Shown here in pieces: positions 16,420 to 26,453 of a stretch of 64,000 bases of DNA; position 1 is the stretch's first letter, and each line of letters begins with the position of its first letter. A program made the position numbers and the translations under genes. The notes beneath the pieces were generated by a model. The model was not told the origin of the DNA. It was given only the letters and a program-made list of their open reading frames with translations, and made no database searches. The DNA comes from Parachitinimonas caeni (lineage in GTDB: Bacteria > Pseudomonadota > Gammaproteobacteria > Burkholderiales > Chitinimonadaceae): NCBI RefSeq assembly GCF_030129945.1, contig NZ_JARRAF010000003.1:1-64000 (forward strand), given 5' to 3'.

Positions 16420-19400
16420 CTCGAATGAATTAGTTGACGCAACAGCGCCTGGGCGGCCGCAAAATCCAAAGACTCGATCAGGCGCTGCAAGGCTGCAGCC
16501 TGGGCCTGATCAGCAAAATGCGGCTGCAATAGCGCCATGGTTGCCAGGGCATCCAGACTCTGCGCTTGCAGATCTGTCTGCAGTTGGGCCAGCCATTGTA
16601 CGGGCAAACCATCGCGGTCGATGGTTGCCTGCGGTGCCGAGGGAGGTTCGGGATGCGCGGCCAGCCAGTCCGCAGCGGCCTGCCGCCATTCCTCCACCAC
16701 TTCAGGCAGCATAGACAATAGCGCCTGCAGTGGCTCGCCTGCGGCGGCCGTGCGCTCGATCTGCTCACTCCAGCGTCCCAGCCTGACCACGCCCAATTGC
16801 AAGGCAATACCGCGCACCGCATGTGCCAGCTGCTGCACGGCCAGATCGCCACTCTCCCCTGCTGCGGCAAACTCCTGCGCCAGCCGGGCTGCCCGCGCCT
16901 GAAAACGCCGGATCAGCTGGGCAAAGCGCGTGAGATTGGCACCGGTTCGCTGCAAACCATCATCCGGATCGAAGACCGGCCAAAGACCGCTGATCGACGG
17001 TGGCACGACTGCACCGGCATCGCCTTCCGGCACCGGGCGTTGCGTCCAGCGGCATAGCATGGCTTCGAGCGCCTCAACGCGGAAAGGCTTGGTCAGAATG
17101 TCGTCGATACTGGCTTCGTGACAACCGGCAAGTTGGGTATCAAGCACCGCTGCCGTCAACGCCACCAGTGGCAGGCGACAGCCCCGCTGGCGCAGGGTGC
17201 GGGCGGTATCCAGCCCCCCCAGATGCGGCATGTCCAGATCCAGCAGCACAATGTCGAATTCCGGCTCGCCCGCCACCTGCGCCAGAACCTGCAAACCGTC
17301 TTCCGCCGTCGCCACCTCGGCGCCCAGTTCGGTCAGCAAATCGCGGGCCAGATCACGGTTGAAGCCATTGTCGTCTGCCACCAGCACCCGCAGGCCTTGC
17401 AGACGGCGGACCGTGCGCAGCACCGGCGCCACATGAACCGGCGCCGTCTCAACGGCACAGTCCAGCACCAGCCAGAAGCGGCTACCACGCCCCGGCTCGC
17501 TGTCAAAGTCCAGGTGGCCGCCCATTGCCTCGGCAAACTGGCGGCAGATGGCCAGCCCAAGACCTGTGCCGCCCATGCGCAAACCGCTGGAGGTCTGCTC
17601 AAACCGGGCAAATACCTTGGACCGGTCTTCCGGCGCGATGCCGACCCCGGTATCAAGCACTTCCAGCCGCAGCCGGAACAGCTCGGCCACCATATGGCCA
17701 GCCAGCCGCAGCTCCACCCCGCCCTGCTCGGTAAATTTGAGGGCATTGCCGAGCAAATTGATCACAATCTGCCGCAGCTTGCGCTCGTCGCCGCGTAAGC
17801 GGCCCGGCATATCGTCAGCCACCCGCAAGGCCAGCTGTAAGCCCTTGGCCTCGGCACGTAAGCCGAACATCCGGAAAATATCCTGCACCATGCCGTGCGG
17901 ATCAAACGCCTGCAGCGTCAAAGTCTGCTGCCCGGCTTCGATCTTGCTCATTTCAAGCACGTTGTCGATCAATGCCAGCAGGTGCTCACCACTTTTCTTG
18001 ATGATCTGCGCCTGCTCGCGTTGGCGGTCCGGTAAAGCGGCGTCACGCTCCAGCAATTGCGCGTAGCCAATCACTGCATTCATCGGTGTGCGGATTTCAT
18101 GCGACATATTCGCCAGAAACTCGCTCTTGGCGCGGCTGGCAGCTTCGGCCTGCTGGCGAGCCGCCACCAGCTCGGTTTCAACGTCCTTCAAGCGGGTGAT
18201 GTCCGTTGCCAGCGCACACAAGGCCCATACCTCACCATCGGCATCGAACAAGGGCGCACGGTTGATCAGGCAGACGCGCTGGCTGCCATCGGCATAACGC
18301 AGGTTTTCCTCGTAGTTGATCCGGTGTCCCTCGGCCAGCGCCTCGCGGTCGGCCCGCTCCACCCTGGCGGCAACTTCCAGCGGCAGCACTCCGCGCGCCG
18401 ACTGGCCCACCACCGCCGAACGGGGTAAGCCGACCGCCTGCTCGAATGCCCGGTTCACCAACAGATACCGCCCCTGCCGGTCTTTGAGGGTGATGATGGC
18501 ATCCGCCGCGTCAATCACCTCCTGCAGGCGACTGCGCTCACGGCCCAGCACCAGCTCGGCCTCTTTGCGCACGGAAATGTCGGTTGCCATGCCGCACAGG
18601 GCGTAAGGGCTGCCACTGGCATCGCGCAGCACGAAACGGCAGGTCAGCGTTGTTTTGTAGCCCTCGGGCGATGGGACGCGCTCTTCGACGGTCAGCGGCC
18701 CTTCCCCATCCAGCGCCATCCGGTCGTGCAAGGCCAGGCGGGTGGCAACCTCACGGCCAAACAACTCACGGTCACCATGGCCCAGTGCCATCTCCCGCTC
18801 AATGCCATAAAAACTGCTCCAGGCCGGATTAACCTGCTGGTAGCTGCCGTCGAGCCGTTTGACCCAGATCGGCGTTGGCGAGAAATCGAGAATGGTCTGC
18901 AGGTGACGTTCGCGCTCTGCCAGCTGGATCAGCGCATCGTGCAACTCGCTCTCAGACCGTCTCCGCTCAAATTCATAGCGGCTCGCCAGCTCGCCATACA
19001 GCACGGCGTTTTCCAGCGACACCGCCGCTTGCCGGCCAATCAGCTCCAGCACCGACAGCCGGGAGGGCGTGAACAGCTGTGGCAAACTCATGTGCTGCAG
19101 CATCAGCAGGCCGGTGCGACGCCCCTGGTGCAACAGTGGCAGCGCCAGAACCGAACGGGCGCGGATACCCGGCACGGCGAAGCGTTCATCGTTGCGGACA
19201 TCATCCACACATACGGTTTCATCGAGCCGGATGGCGTAGCGTAAAACCGGCTCGGCCAGCTCTGGCGCCAGCCCCAGCATGGCACTCAGGCCACCGCCCA
19301 CCGGGTCGGCATCAAACCGGCGCTGGTCATAGCTACCCGGCATGCCGCCACGCACCACCACTGCCAGCCCGGCTCGCTCCAGCAATACGGCGCCAACCTC

Positions 19401-22400
19401 GGCACCGCTGAACTGCAGCATGGTGCCCAGCAGGGCGAACACCAGCTCATCGAGTCGCAGGCTGCCGGAAATGGCTTCGAGTGCGCGCTGCACTGCCAGC
19501 AGGTCTACATCCGCCAGTTCAACCGAGGCCGCCACGGCGGCGGGTTGTTCCAGATCGCCAAACTCCGCGAGCAGCTGTTCCAGCTTGCGGCGGGCCCCCC
19601 AGCGTCGATACGCCTGACAGGCCCCCTCCAGAAATGGCCGGGCAATCCGCTCACGGCCAGCGGTAATCAGATAGCGGGCCGTCAGTTCGTGCGCCATTGC
19701 CAGATCCACCAGAAATCCATTGCGCTCGGCTTCAGCAATAGCGCGCTCGTAACCATCCAGACAGTCGGCCAGCGGCCGATCGGCACGCCGCAGCATCTCG
19801 GCTTCAATCAGATAGACTTTCTGGCGATAGGTCTCCGGCACCCGCTCCGCCCAGTTGCGCAGACGGGCCAGCAGCTGGCCGATTTCCGCCTCGCTTTCGG
19901 CCTGGACTGCCGCCTGGGCACAGAGCGTCAACGCCCGCCAGAAAACATAATCCACCTGCACATACAGGCTGATGGCCGCACGCTCGAACCTGGCGGCCTC
20001 CTGACAATGCTGCCAGGCCCGCTCGAAGTCGCGGTACAGGCAGGCCAGCATGGCGCGATAGGTGTTCAGGTAGAAAAAGCTGTAGCGGAAATTCTGCGCC
20101 CGCATGGTTTCCAGATAGCGCGCCTCGGACAACTCACCGCAGTCGAGAACGTGCTCACCGGCTGTCTCGCCCGCCACGTTACGGCGCAGCATGTCGAAAG
20201 CGTGATAAGTCACCGGCACCAGCTGGTTGAAGGTGCGGGCACAGTAGGCATAAGCACGTTCCAGCTGGGCGGCGACCAGCTCCAGCGGCTCACCGCGAGA
20301 CCAGAGAAAAGCCACCTGATGAAACAGGGTATAGCGGACATACTCGGCATGACCGGCCAGATGCCCCACCCGCACCGCCACTTCGAGGTGTTCCAACACC
20401 TGCGGGAAAGGCTGCACCCAATGGGTGAGGAAGATGCCAAGAATCGACTCGACAGACGCCTGCTGATAGGTATTGCCCAGCCGCGAAGCCAGACGCAGCG
20501 CCGACTGTCCCAGTTCGAAAGCCAGCGTGTATTCGCCGAACAGCCCTGACAGCAGGATTGCGAACGAGGTCACGCCGGAGGCGCTATCCCGGTCGATGCC
20601 ATGCTGCAAGGTCATCCGGAACACCCGCTCGACAATCACCACATACAGTCCGGGGTCGGAGAGATAGGTCGTGGCCTTGAGCGAAGTCATCAGCTCCAGA
20701 GCAAGCCGCACCGTCTCGTCTGTCGCCTGTGGCAGAAACTCGATCATGGCCACTGACTGGCTTTTCACCAGGGCCAGCGCCTCGCCGATCTCGGCCTGAA
20801 AAGTCGGCCCGGTATCCCCTTCCGGCAAGGGAAAGCCCAGCAGGGTCAGGGCATTGCGGGCATGGGCAATCGCCTCGGGTAAGCGCCCCTGCGCGGCCTT
20901 CTGCCGGGTCATCACCACCAGCAGGCGGGCACGATCCAGTGCTTGGCCAACATGCGGCAGAATCGCCGCCACGCGCTCGGCCACGCTCTCGAAATGGGAC
21001 TGCGCCAGCTCGGCCAGAGCGTGCTCGGCCGACAGCTCAAACCAGAGCCGATGATCATGCTGCCAGCCCTGTTCCCCAACAAAGCCCAGCCCGGCCAGAA
21101 AAAAGCTGGCCGCCGCATCAAATGCCGAGGCATCACGCGCCCGACATCCGGCAATCAGATTACAGCGGGCCAATGCCAGCCGTTGCGCAGCCGGCACCGC
21201 CTGTGCGGCCATATTGAGGTGACTCAAGGCATCGAACAGGCGGGAATCATGTTCCGGGTCGTCAATCGCCGCCAGCATCAGCTGACCAATTCGCGCCTCC
21301 AGCACCAGCCGTTGGTCGGCCGTCAGCCCGGATAGCGCCGCCTGTTGTACCCGATCATGCAGAAAGCGCAGCTGCTGGCGCACCAGCAGCGTCTGGCCCG
21401 AACTCTCGACCAGGCGTTCCTCACTGGCCAGCAGAAAGTCCGCCTCGATCGCCGGGGCAATCACCTGCCAGGCAGCCGGGAGGTCGCCATCCAGCGCCAG
21501 GGCCAGCCAGTCGAGATCGAATTGCGCCCCGACACAGGCCGCAATCGCTAATGCCTGCCGGGTGGCAGCGGGTAATTCGGCCAATCGTTGCGCCACCAGA
21601 TCGACCAGATTGTCGGTCATCGGCACCGCCGCGATCGACTCCAGATTCCAGCGCCAGCGGCGTGCCGTCCGGTCAAACCGCAGCAGGCCCCGCCGTTCCA
21701 ATTCGAAGGCAAATTGCTGGGCAAACAAAGGGTTGCCCCCGGTTTTACTCCGGACGAATCGCGCCAAAGGCCGCAGGGTTTCCATTGGGCGATGCAGCGC
21801 ATCCGCCAGCATGGCAACAATGGCGGGCTCGGGCAGTTCACGCAATTCCAGCTCGGCCAGCAGACGACCTGCGCCCTGCAGGGTCTGCATGAAGCCGGCA
21901 AACGGATGATCCGCATCCACCTCGTTGCGACGGCAGGCCAGCAGCACCAGCATGTGGCGGGAGTCGGGATCGGTCAGAAGGGATTTGAGCAGGCGCAACG
22001 TGGTGTCGTCAGCCCACTGCATATCGTCGAGAAACAGCACCAGCGGGTGTTCTGGCCCTCCCAGCGCCTGCAGGAAACGCTGAAAGACACGGTCGGATCG
22101 ATTTGCCGCCTCGGCTGGCGGCAGGGTCGGCAAAGCAGGTTGCGGACCCATGATGCCCTGCAAGGCCGGCACGATATCGAGCAGAATCTGTCGGTCGGCC
22201 GGCACGGCCGCTTCGATCCGCAACCGGAAATACGACAGCTCGGCATCACTCAGCGTCAGCAGACGGCGCACCAGCTGGTTCAAGGCCGATGTCAGCGCCG
22301 ACAAGGGCAGCGCCCGTTGCAGCTGATCGAATTTGCCGCTGGCAAACAAGGCGCGCCGAGCCGTCAACGGCCGCAGCAGCGTCTGCACCAGCGCCGTCTT

Positions 22401-23408
22401 GCCAACACCCGCCGGCCCGGCCACCAAGGCGGCACCCGCCGCGCCGGTACTCACCCGCTCGAACGTCGCCAGCAACTGGTCACTACTTTCCTGCCGCCCG
22501 TACAAGCGGCCGCTGAACACCAGCCGGTCGGCCACATCGTGCCGTCCCGGCTCGAAATCCCGCACTGCGCCCGACCCCAGCTGACCGGCCAGTTCGACCA
22601 TGTCTGCCATCAGACCTGCCGCGCTGACGTAGCGACGCGAAGGCTCTTTTTCCAGCAGCTTCATCACCACGGCGGACAGCGGCAAGGGAATGCGGCTCTC
22701 CAGCTCGTGCGGGGCCGGGGGAATCTGCGTCAGATGCTGAAACACCAGTTCCAGCGGGTCGGCACTGCCAAACGGCCGATGCCCGGTCAGCGCCTCGTAC
22801 AGCATGACGCCCAGCGCATACAGATCGGTGGCCGGGGCAGGTGGTACATTCAGACGGCCACTGAGTTCCGGCGCCAGATACGCCAGCTCCCCTTCCAGCT
22901 CTGAAGGATTGCGGTAGTCGGCATCAACCATGCCAAAGCGCCCTGCCGTCGATAGGCCAACCAGCTTGAGCAGACCGGTGGCCGGCGCCCACAGCAGGTT
23001 GCCGGCACTCAAACCGCGATGCAGCAGGCCCTGTCCATGCAAATCAATCAACGCTTCGGTGGTGCGGATCGCCAGTGCGACAGCCTCTTCAACCGGCAAA
23101 GGGCCGGTGGCCAGCAAGCGCTGCCGCAGGGACTCGGCGGGAATCAGATCCAGAACCAATGCAGGCAGGCCACCGGCATCAAGCATGGCCAGCGCCGATG
23201 GCAGAAACGTTGAGCGGGCTTTCGACAGGATGGCAAATTCGTGATGAAAGCGTATGCGCTCACGCCCCAGCGGCCGTTCAGGCAGGGCCAGCTTGATCGC
23301 CACTTCAAGCCCATCAGCCTCCCGCCGCGCCCGATACACCGCCGTGCGGGCCCCCGCCGCCAACGGCGCAAGGGGGAGATAACCTTCAGGAAAACTTTGC
23401 GTTCGCAT
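16416..23408 (-). CDS. Giant hybrid sensor kinase: pseudo Ser/Thr kinase, AAA ATPase, GAF, PAS, HisKA, receiver, HPt
   Basis: About 2330 residues from the ATG at 23408 (MRTQSFPEG). Order, with rough positions: protein-kinase-like domain 10-270; AAA/MalT-type ATPase with Walker A GPAGVGKTALVQ near 334 and LVLFLDDMQWAD; long helical, TPR-like region to about 1290; GAF about 1300-1440; two PAS domains about 1500-1720; HisKA with its His in FLANMSHEIRTP near 1768; ATPase with INLLGNALKFTEQGG and GTGLGLAICRQFAEAMGG; receiver with Asp in DIVLLDLDMPHLGG near 2058; HPt with His in LAHAVRGIALQLG. The kinase-like domain keeps VAIK but has HRGLSAGN in place of HRD and VGLS in place of DFG, so it is probably inactive. 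It should feed phosphate to the receiver-GGDEF protein downstream. Confidence 0.9.
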   Translation of the reverse strand: MRTQSFPEGYLPLAPLAAGARTAVYRARREADGLEVAIKLALPERPLGRERIRFHHEFAILSKARSTFLPSALAMLDAGGLPALVLDLIPAESLRQRLLATGPLPVEEAVALAIRTTEALIDLHGQGLLHRGLSAGNLLWAPATGLLKLVGLSTAGRFGMVDADYRNPSELEGELAYLAPELSGRLNVPPAPATDLYALGVMLYEALTGHRPFGSADPLELVFQHLTQIPPAPHELESRIPLPLSAVVMKLLEKEPSRRYVSAAGLMADMVELAGQLGSGAVRDFEPGRHDVADRLVFSGRLYGRQESSDQLLATFERVSTGAAGAALVAGPAGVGKTALVQTLLRPLTARRALFASGKFDQLQRALPLSALTSALNQLVRRLLTLSDAELSYFRLRIEAAVPADRQILLDIVPALQGIMGPQPALPTLPPAEAANRSDRVFQRFLQALGGPEHPLVLFLDDMQWADDTTLRLLKSLLTDPDSRHMLVLLACRRNEVDADHPFAGFMQTLQGAGRLLAELELRELPEPAIVAMLADALHRPMETLRPLARFVRSKTGGNPLFAQQFAFELERRGLLRFDRTARRWRWNLESIAAVPMTDNLVDLVAQRLAELPAATRQALAIAACVGAQFDLDWLALALDGDLPAAWQVIAPAIEADFLLASEERLVESSGQTLLVRQQLRFLHDRVQQAALSGLTADQRLVLEARIGQLMLAAIDDPEHDSRLFDALSHLNMAAQAVPAAQRLALARCNLIAGCRARDASAFDAAASFFLAGLGFVGEQGWQHDHRLWFELSAEHALAELAQSHFESVAERVAAILPHVGQALDRARLLVVMTRQKAAQGRLPEAIAHARNALTLLGFPLPEGDTGPTFQAEIGEALALVKSQSVAMIEFLPQATDETVRLALELMTSLKATTYLSDPGLYVVIVERVFRMTLQHGIDRDSASGVTSFAILLSGLFGEYTLAFELGQSALRLASRLGNTYQQASVESILGIFLTHWVQPFPQVLEHLEVAVRVGHLAGHAEYVRYTLFHQVAFLWSRGEPLELVAAQLERAYAYCARTFNQLVPVTYHAFDMLRRNVAGETAGEHVLDCGELSEARYLETMRAQNFRYSFFYLNTYRAMLACLYRDFERAWQHCQEAARFERAAISLYVQVDYVFWRALTLCAQAAVQAESEAEIGQLLARLRNWAERVPETYRQKVYLIEAEMLRRADRPLADCLDGYERAIAEAERNGFLVDLAMAHELTARYLITAGRERIARPFLEGACQAYRRWGARRKLEQLLAEFGDLEQPAAVAASVELADVDLLAVQRALEAISGSLRLDELVFALLGTMLQFSGAEVGAVLLERAGLAVVVRGGMPGSYDQRRFDADPVGGGLSAMLGLAPELAEPVLRYAIRLDETVCVDDVRNDERFAVPGIRARSVLALPLLHQGRRTGLLMLQHMSLPQLFTPSRLSVLELIGRQAAVSLENAVLYGELASRYEFERRRSESELHDALIQLAERERHLQTILDFSPTPIWVKRLDGSYQQVNPAWSSFYGIEREMALGHGDRELFGREVATRLALHDRMALDGEGPLTVEERVPSPEGYKTTLTCRFVLRDASGSPYALCGMATDISVRKEAELVLGRERSRLQEVIDAADAIITLKDRQGRYLLVNRAFEQAVGLPRSAVVGQSARGVLPLEVAARVERADREALAEGHRINYEENLRYADGSQRVCLINRAPLFDADGEVWALCALATDITRLKDVETELVAARQQAEAASRAKSEFLANMSHEIRTPMNAVIGYAQLLERDAALPDRQREQAQIIKKSGEHLLALIDNVLEMSKIEAGQQTLTLQAFDPHGMVQDIFRMFGLRAEAKGLQLALRVADDMPGRLRGDERKLRQIVINLLGNALKFTEQGGVELRLAGHMVAELFRLRLEVLDTGVGIAPEDRSKVFARFEQTSSGLRMGGTGLGLAICRQFAEAMGGHLDFDSEPGRGSRFWLVLDCAVETAPVHVAPVLRTVRRLQGLRVLVADDNGFNRDLARDLLTELGAEVATAEDGLQVLAQVAGEPEFDIVLLDLDMPHLGGLDTARTLRQRGCRLPLVALTAAVLDTQLAGCHEASIDDILTKPFRVEALEAMLCRWTQRPVPEGDAGAVVPPSISGLWPVFDPDDGLQRTGANLTRFAQLIRRFQARAARLAQEFAAAGESGDLAVQQLAHAVRGIALQLGVVRLGRWSEQIERTAAAGEPLQALLSMLPEVVEEWRQAAADWLAAHPEPPSAPQATIDRDGLPVQWLAQLQTDLQAQSLDALATMALLQPHFADQAQAAALQRLIESLDFAAAQALLRQLIHSR

Positions 23409-23418
23409 CCGATATCCT

Positions 23419-23476
23419 GGCTCTGTTGACGTTGGTTTTTTAGATGGCGCCCAGGCTCTGCTGACGTCAGGTTTGC
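23419..23476. repeat. Interspersed repeat, partial arms (copy F)
   Basis: GGCTCTGTTGACGTTGG at 23419-23435 and GGCTCTGCTGACGTCAGG at 23454-23471 lie in the same orientation immediately upstream of the hybrid-kinase start codon. They look like two left arms of the family rather than one hairpin. Confidence 0.6.
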
Positions 23477-23735
23477 AGATCGCTTCACCCGCGATGCCCA
23501 CCACCCATCGAGAGCCCGACCGGCAGCCATTCATTGTATGCAACCATTCAGCATGGTAGCGCCAGGCCAAAATCAGCGTACAGGCGGCGTGCTACAATTA
23601 GCCGGTTTTTCAGAAGCTCCACCCCATTGCGCAGCGGTACACGACCGCATAACGGCTTGCCGGGTGGTTGTCGGCTCTGTCAGGCACTTCATGCCGTCAG
23701 GCAACGGTTTTGCACATTACTTCCAGAGGATATCC

Positions 23736-24461
23736 ATGGCTGGCCATAGCAAATGGGCTAACATCAAGCACAAAAAAGAACGCGCCGACGCCAAGCGCGG
23801 CAAGGTCTTTACCCGTCTCATCAAAGAAATCACCGTAGCCGCAAAGCTCGGCGGCGGCGATGCTGATTCCAACCCGCGTTTGCGCCTGGCGGTGGACAAG
23901 GCGCTCGACGCCAACATGCCCAAGGATAATATCCAGCGCGCGATTGATCGCGGCACCGGCAGCATGGAAGGCGTCAACTACGAAGAATGCCGTTACGAAG
24001 GTTACGGCATCAGCGGGGCTGCGGTGATGGTCGACTGCCTGACCGACAACCGTACCCGTACCGTCGCAGATGTCCGCCACGCTTTCTCGAAATACGGCGG
24101 CAATATGGGCACCGATGGCTGCGTGGCCTTCCAGTTCAAGCATTGCGGCACGCTGGTATACGCACCCGGCACGGCCGAAGATGCCCTGATGGAAGCCGCA
24201 CTCGAAGCTGGCGCTGAAGATGTGATCACCAATGACGATGGTTCAATCGAAGTCATCACCCCGCCCTACGAATTCGTGCAGATCAAATCAGCCATTGAAG
24301 CCGCAGGTTTCAAGGCCGAATTTGGGGAAGTCACCATGAAGCCGCAATCCGAAACCGTGCTGACTGGCGATGACGTGACCAAGATGCAGAAGCTGCTGGA
24401 TGCGCTGGAAAACCTCGACGATGTACAAGAGGTTTACACCACCGCCATTCTGGAAGAGTAA
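23736..24461 (+). CDS. yebC: YebC/PmpR family protein (TACO1-like)
   Basis: 241 residues from the ATG at 23736, preceded by AGAGGA; the frame is open further upstream but the family begins at [20 protein letters not shown]. Conserved stretches include [40 protein letters not shown] and [11 protein letters not shown]. Members have been described as DNA-binding regulators and more recently as translation factors relieving ribosome stalling. Usually next to ruvC in proteobacteria, but not here. A terminator follows at 24549. Confidence 0.96.
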   Translation: MAGHSKWANIKHKKERADAKRGKVFTRLIKEITVAAKLGGGDADSNPRLRLAVDKALDANMPKDNIQRAIDRGTGSMEGVNYEECRYEGYGISGAAVMVDCLTDNRTRTVADVRHAFSKYGGNMGTDGCVAFQFKHCGTLVYAPGTAEDALMEAALEAGAEDVITNDDGSIEVITPPYEFVQIKSAIEAAGFKAEFGEVTMKPQSETVLTGDDVTKMQKLLDALENLDDVQEVYTTAILEE

Positions 24462-24548
24462 GTAGCGGTTCAGGAGCCCTCATGACAGCCGTTGCAGACT
24501 GGGACAAGACAGACTCGGCAGCGACGATGAATCAGGGCGTAGCAGATA

Positions 24549-24577
24549 GGGGCTTGGCAACAAGCCCCTTTTCTTTT
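24549..24577 (+). terminator. Intrinsic terminator after yebC
   Basis: GGGGCTTG (24549-24556), loop GCAA, CAAGCCCC (24561-24568), then TTTTCTTTT. Confidence 0.9.
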
Positions 24578-24596
24578 GTGCTGCTGCGGGGGAAAC

Positions 24597-26453
24597 ATGA
24601 AGATGCCCAAACGCTGGAAGCCCGAGTCATTTCGACTCTGGCTGTTGTTGCTGGTACTCGCCATTGGCCTGGACTATGCACTGCTGGGATTTGGCAATCC
24701 GGTCGATACCCGCATGGGCGACTTCTGGCAGAAGCTGCACGCCAGCCAGCGCCCAGCCGACGCCGGAATGGTTCTGGTCGATATCGACCAGAAGAGCCTT
24801 GACCGGATGCAGCCGGTAGCCGGCAAATGGCCGTGGCCGCGCTCCTTGCTGGGTGAAATGATCGACGGCATAGCCGCCCAGAAACCCCGGGCCATTGTGG
24901 TGGACTTGCTGCTGAACGAACCCGACCTGGCCCGTCCCGAACAGGATGCCTATCTATCCGATGTGATTGCCCGCCACCCTGAAGTGCTGGTTGCCGTGCA
25001 ATACATGCCCGGCCGCCAGACAGCCAAAGCCGACGGCAGCCTGCTGCGCTACGCCGAGCTACCGGCGACGCTGGGGATTCGCCGCACCCCGATCGCCCAC
25101 GCCCAGGCAGATGCGGCCATGCTCTTACCCACCGTGCTACGCGACCCGACCAGCTGGCGAGGCGGTTTGGTAGACCGGCTGCAAAGTGCAGATGGCGTGG
25201 TTCGCCACTATTATTTATCGAAGCAGGATCAGGGCTGGCGCTTGTTGTCCCTGCCGGCGCAACTGGCGCAAATGCAGCGCTGGGACGTGCCGGTGGAGGC
25301 CGGGCAGATCCGCCTGAACTGGCGGCAGCATTGGCAGCATGTGTCATTCGCCGAGCTGTATGACGATTTCGAGCGCGGCCAGCGCCTGCGTCCTCAAGAC
25401 GAATTCCACGGCAAGATCGTGGTGATCGGCATTGAGGAGGCTTCACTCGGCGACCGACACGCCACGCCCATGTCCACGCTGACACTAGGCCCGGAAGTGC
25501 TGGCAACGGCCATCAGCAATCTGGCACATCAGGACTGGCTGCGCGAGGTGCCGCGTCCACCTTTGGCCTTCATGGCCATCCTGCTGGCCATGCTGGTGAT
25601 GTGGGCGTTCGAGCGAGCGCATTCACCGCTGCGGATCGGTCTGGCACTGGGTATTGCCACCCTGAGTGGCGCCGCCGCCAGCTGGTGGTGGCTGGGGCGT
25701 CATTGGTTCATCCCGCTATCAGGCGTGCTGGCCTGGGGCTGGATCGGCTACTGGGGCTGCGCCTTGATCGCCTATTTTCGAGAGCGACGCCAGCGCGAAG
25801 CCGCGATTGCTCTGTTTCAGCGTTTTCTAGATCCACGCGTGGTCGGCCAGCTGGTCAATACCGGTGAAATCGACCAGAGCCAGAATGCGCAGAGCCGTGA
25901 AATCACGGTGCTGTTCTCCGATATCCGAGGCTTTACCACGTTGTCGGAAACCCGCAGCCCTGAATACATCGTCGCGCTATTGAACCGTTATTTCACCATG
26001 CAGGTCGAAATCGTGTTCAAGCACCACGGCACGCTGGACAAGTTTATCGGCGATGCCATCATGGCGTTCTGGGGCGCACCGGTCAGTGACCCGGAACACG
26101 CCCGCCACGCCGTAGCAGCTGCCATCGAAATGGCCGAGGCGCTGGAGCGCTTCAAACGCGAACTGACCGACCTCGGCGCCGACTTCGACATCGGCATCGG
26201 CCTGCACACCGGGCCGGCAGTGGTCGGCTTTATCGGCTCGAATGAGCGTCTGGACTACACGGCGATTGGCGATACCGTCAACCTCGCCAGCCGGATCGAA
26301 GGCCAGACCAAGGGTGTGGCACGGGTGCTGGTCTCGGATGCCACGCGCGCCGCCTGTCTGGATGCGTTTGATTTCGTCGATAAAGGCCAGCATCACGTCA
26401 AAGGCCGCGAGCAGGAGGTTGAATTGTTTGAGCCAATCAGGAGACAAACATGA
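24597..26453 (+). CDS. CHASE2-domain adenylate/guanylate cyclase
   Basis: 618 residues from the ATG at 24597, GGGGGAAA just ahead. An N-terminal signal/anchor segment (LWLLLLVLAIGLDYALLGF), an extracytoplasmic CHASE2 sensor (about 40-320), two to three transmembrane helices (LAFMAILLAMLVMWAF and following), then a class III cyclase domain. Metal-binding aspartates lie in VLFSDIRGFTTLSE and LDKFIGDAIMAFWGAP; nucleotide-binding residues in DYTAIGDTVNLASRIEG. It should make cAMP in the cytoplasm in response to a periplasmic signal. The stop overlaps the next gene by ATGA, so an operon with the SH3-like and M48 genes. Confidence 0.92.
   Translation: MKMPKRWKPESFRLWLLLLVLAIGLDYALLGFGNPVDTRMGDFWQKLHASQRPADAGMVLVDIDQKSLDRMQPVAGKWPWPRSLLGEMIDGIAAQKPRAIVVDLLLNEPDLARPEQDAYLSDVIARHPEVLVAVQYMPGRQTAKADGSLLRYAELPATLGIRRTPIAHAQADAAMLLPTVLRDPTSWRGGLVDRLQSADGVVRHYYLSKQDQGWRLLSLPAQLAQMQRWDVPVEAGQIRLNWRQHWQHVSFAELYDDFERGQRLRPQDEFHGKIVVIGIEEASLGDRHATPMSTLTLGPEVLATAISNLAHQDWLREVPRPPLAFMAILLAMLVMWAFERAHSPLRIGLALGIATLSGAAASWWWLGRHWFIPLSGVLAWGWIGYWGCALIAYFRERRQREAAIALFQRFLDPRVVGQLVNTGEIDQSQNAQSREITVLFSDIRGFTTLSETRSPEYIVALLNRYFTMQVEIVFKHHGTLDKFIGDAIMAFWGAPVSDPEHARHAVAAAIEMAEALERFKRELTDLGADFDIGIGLHTGPAVVGFIGSNERLDYTAIGDTVNLASRIEGQTKGVARVLVSDATRAACLDAFDFVDKGQHHVKGREQEVELFEPIRRQT

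Noticed and set aside
19545..20549. 334-codon and several other long plus-strand frames opposite the hybrid kinase
   Set aside because: They are antisense to conserved domains, with Gln/Arg/His-rich translations typical of GC-biased shadow frames.
23409..23570. 54-residue N-terminal extension of the hybrid kinase
   Set aside because: It runs through two interspersed-repeat arms and lacks protein character; MRTQSFPEG at 23408 is the better start.
24532..25506. 324-codon minus-strand frame over the cyclase gene
   Set aside because: Arg/Ser/Pro-rich shadow of the CHASE2 cyclase; no RBS and no family resemblance.
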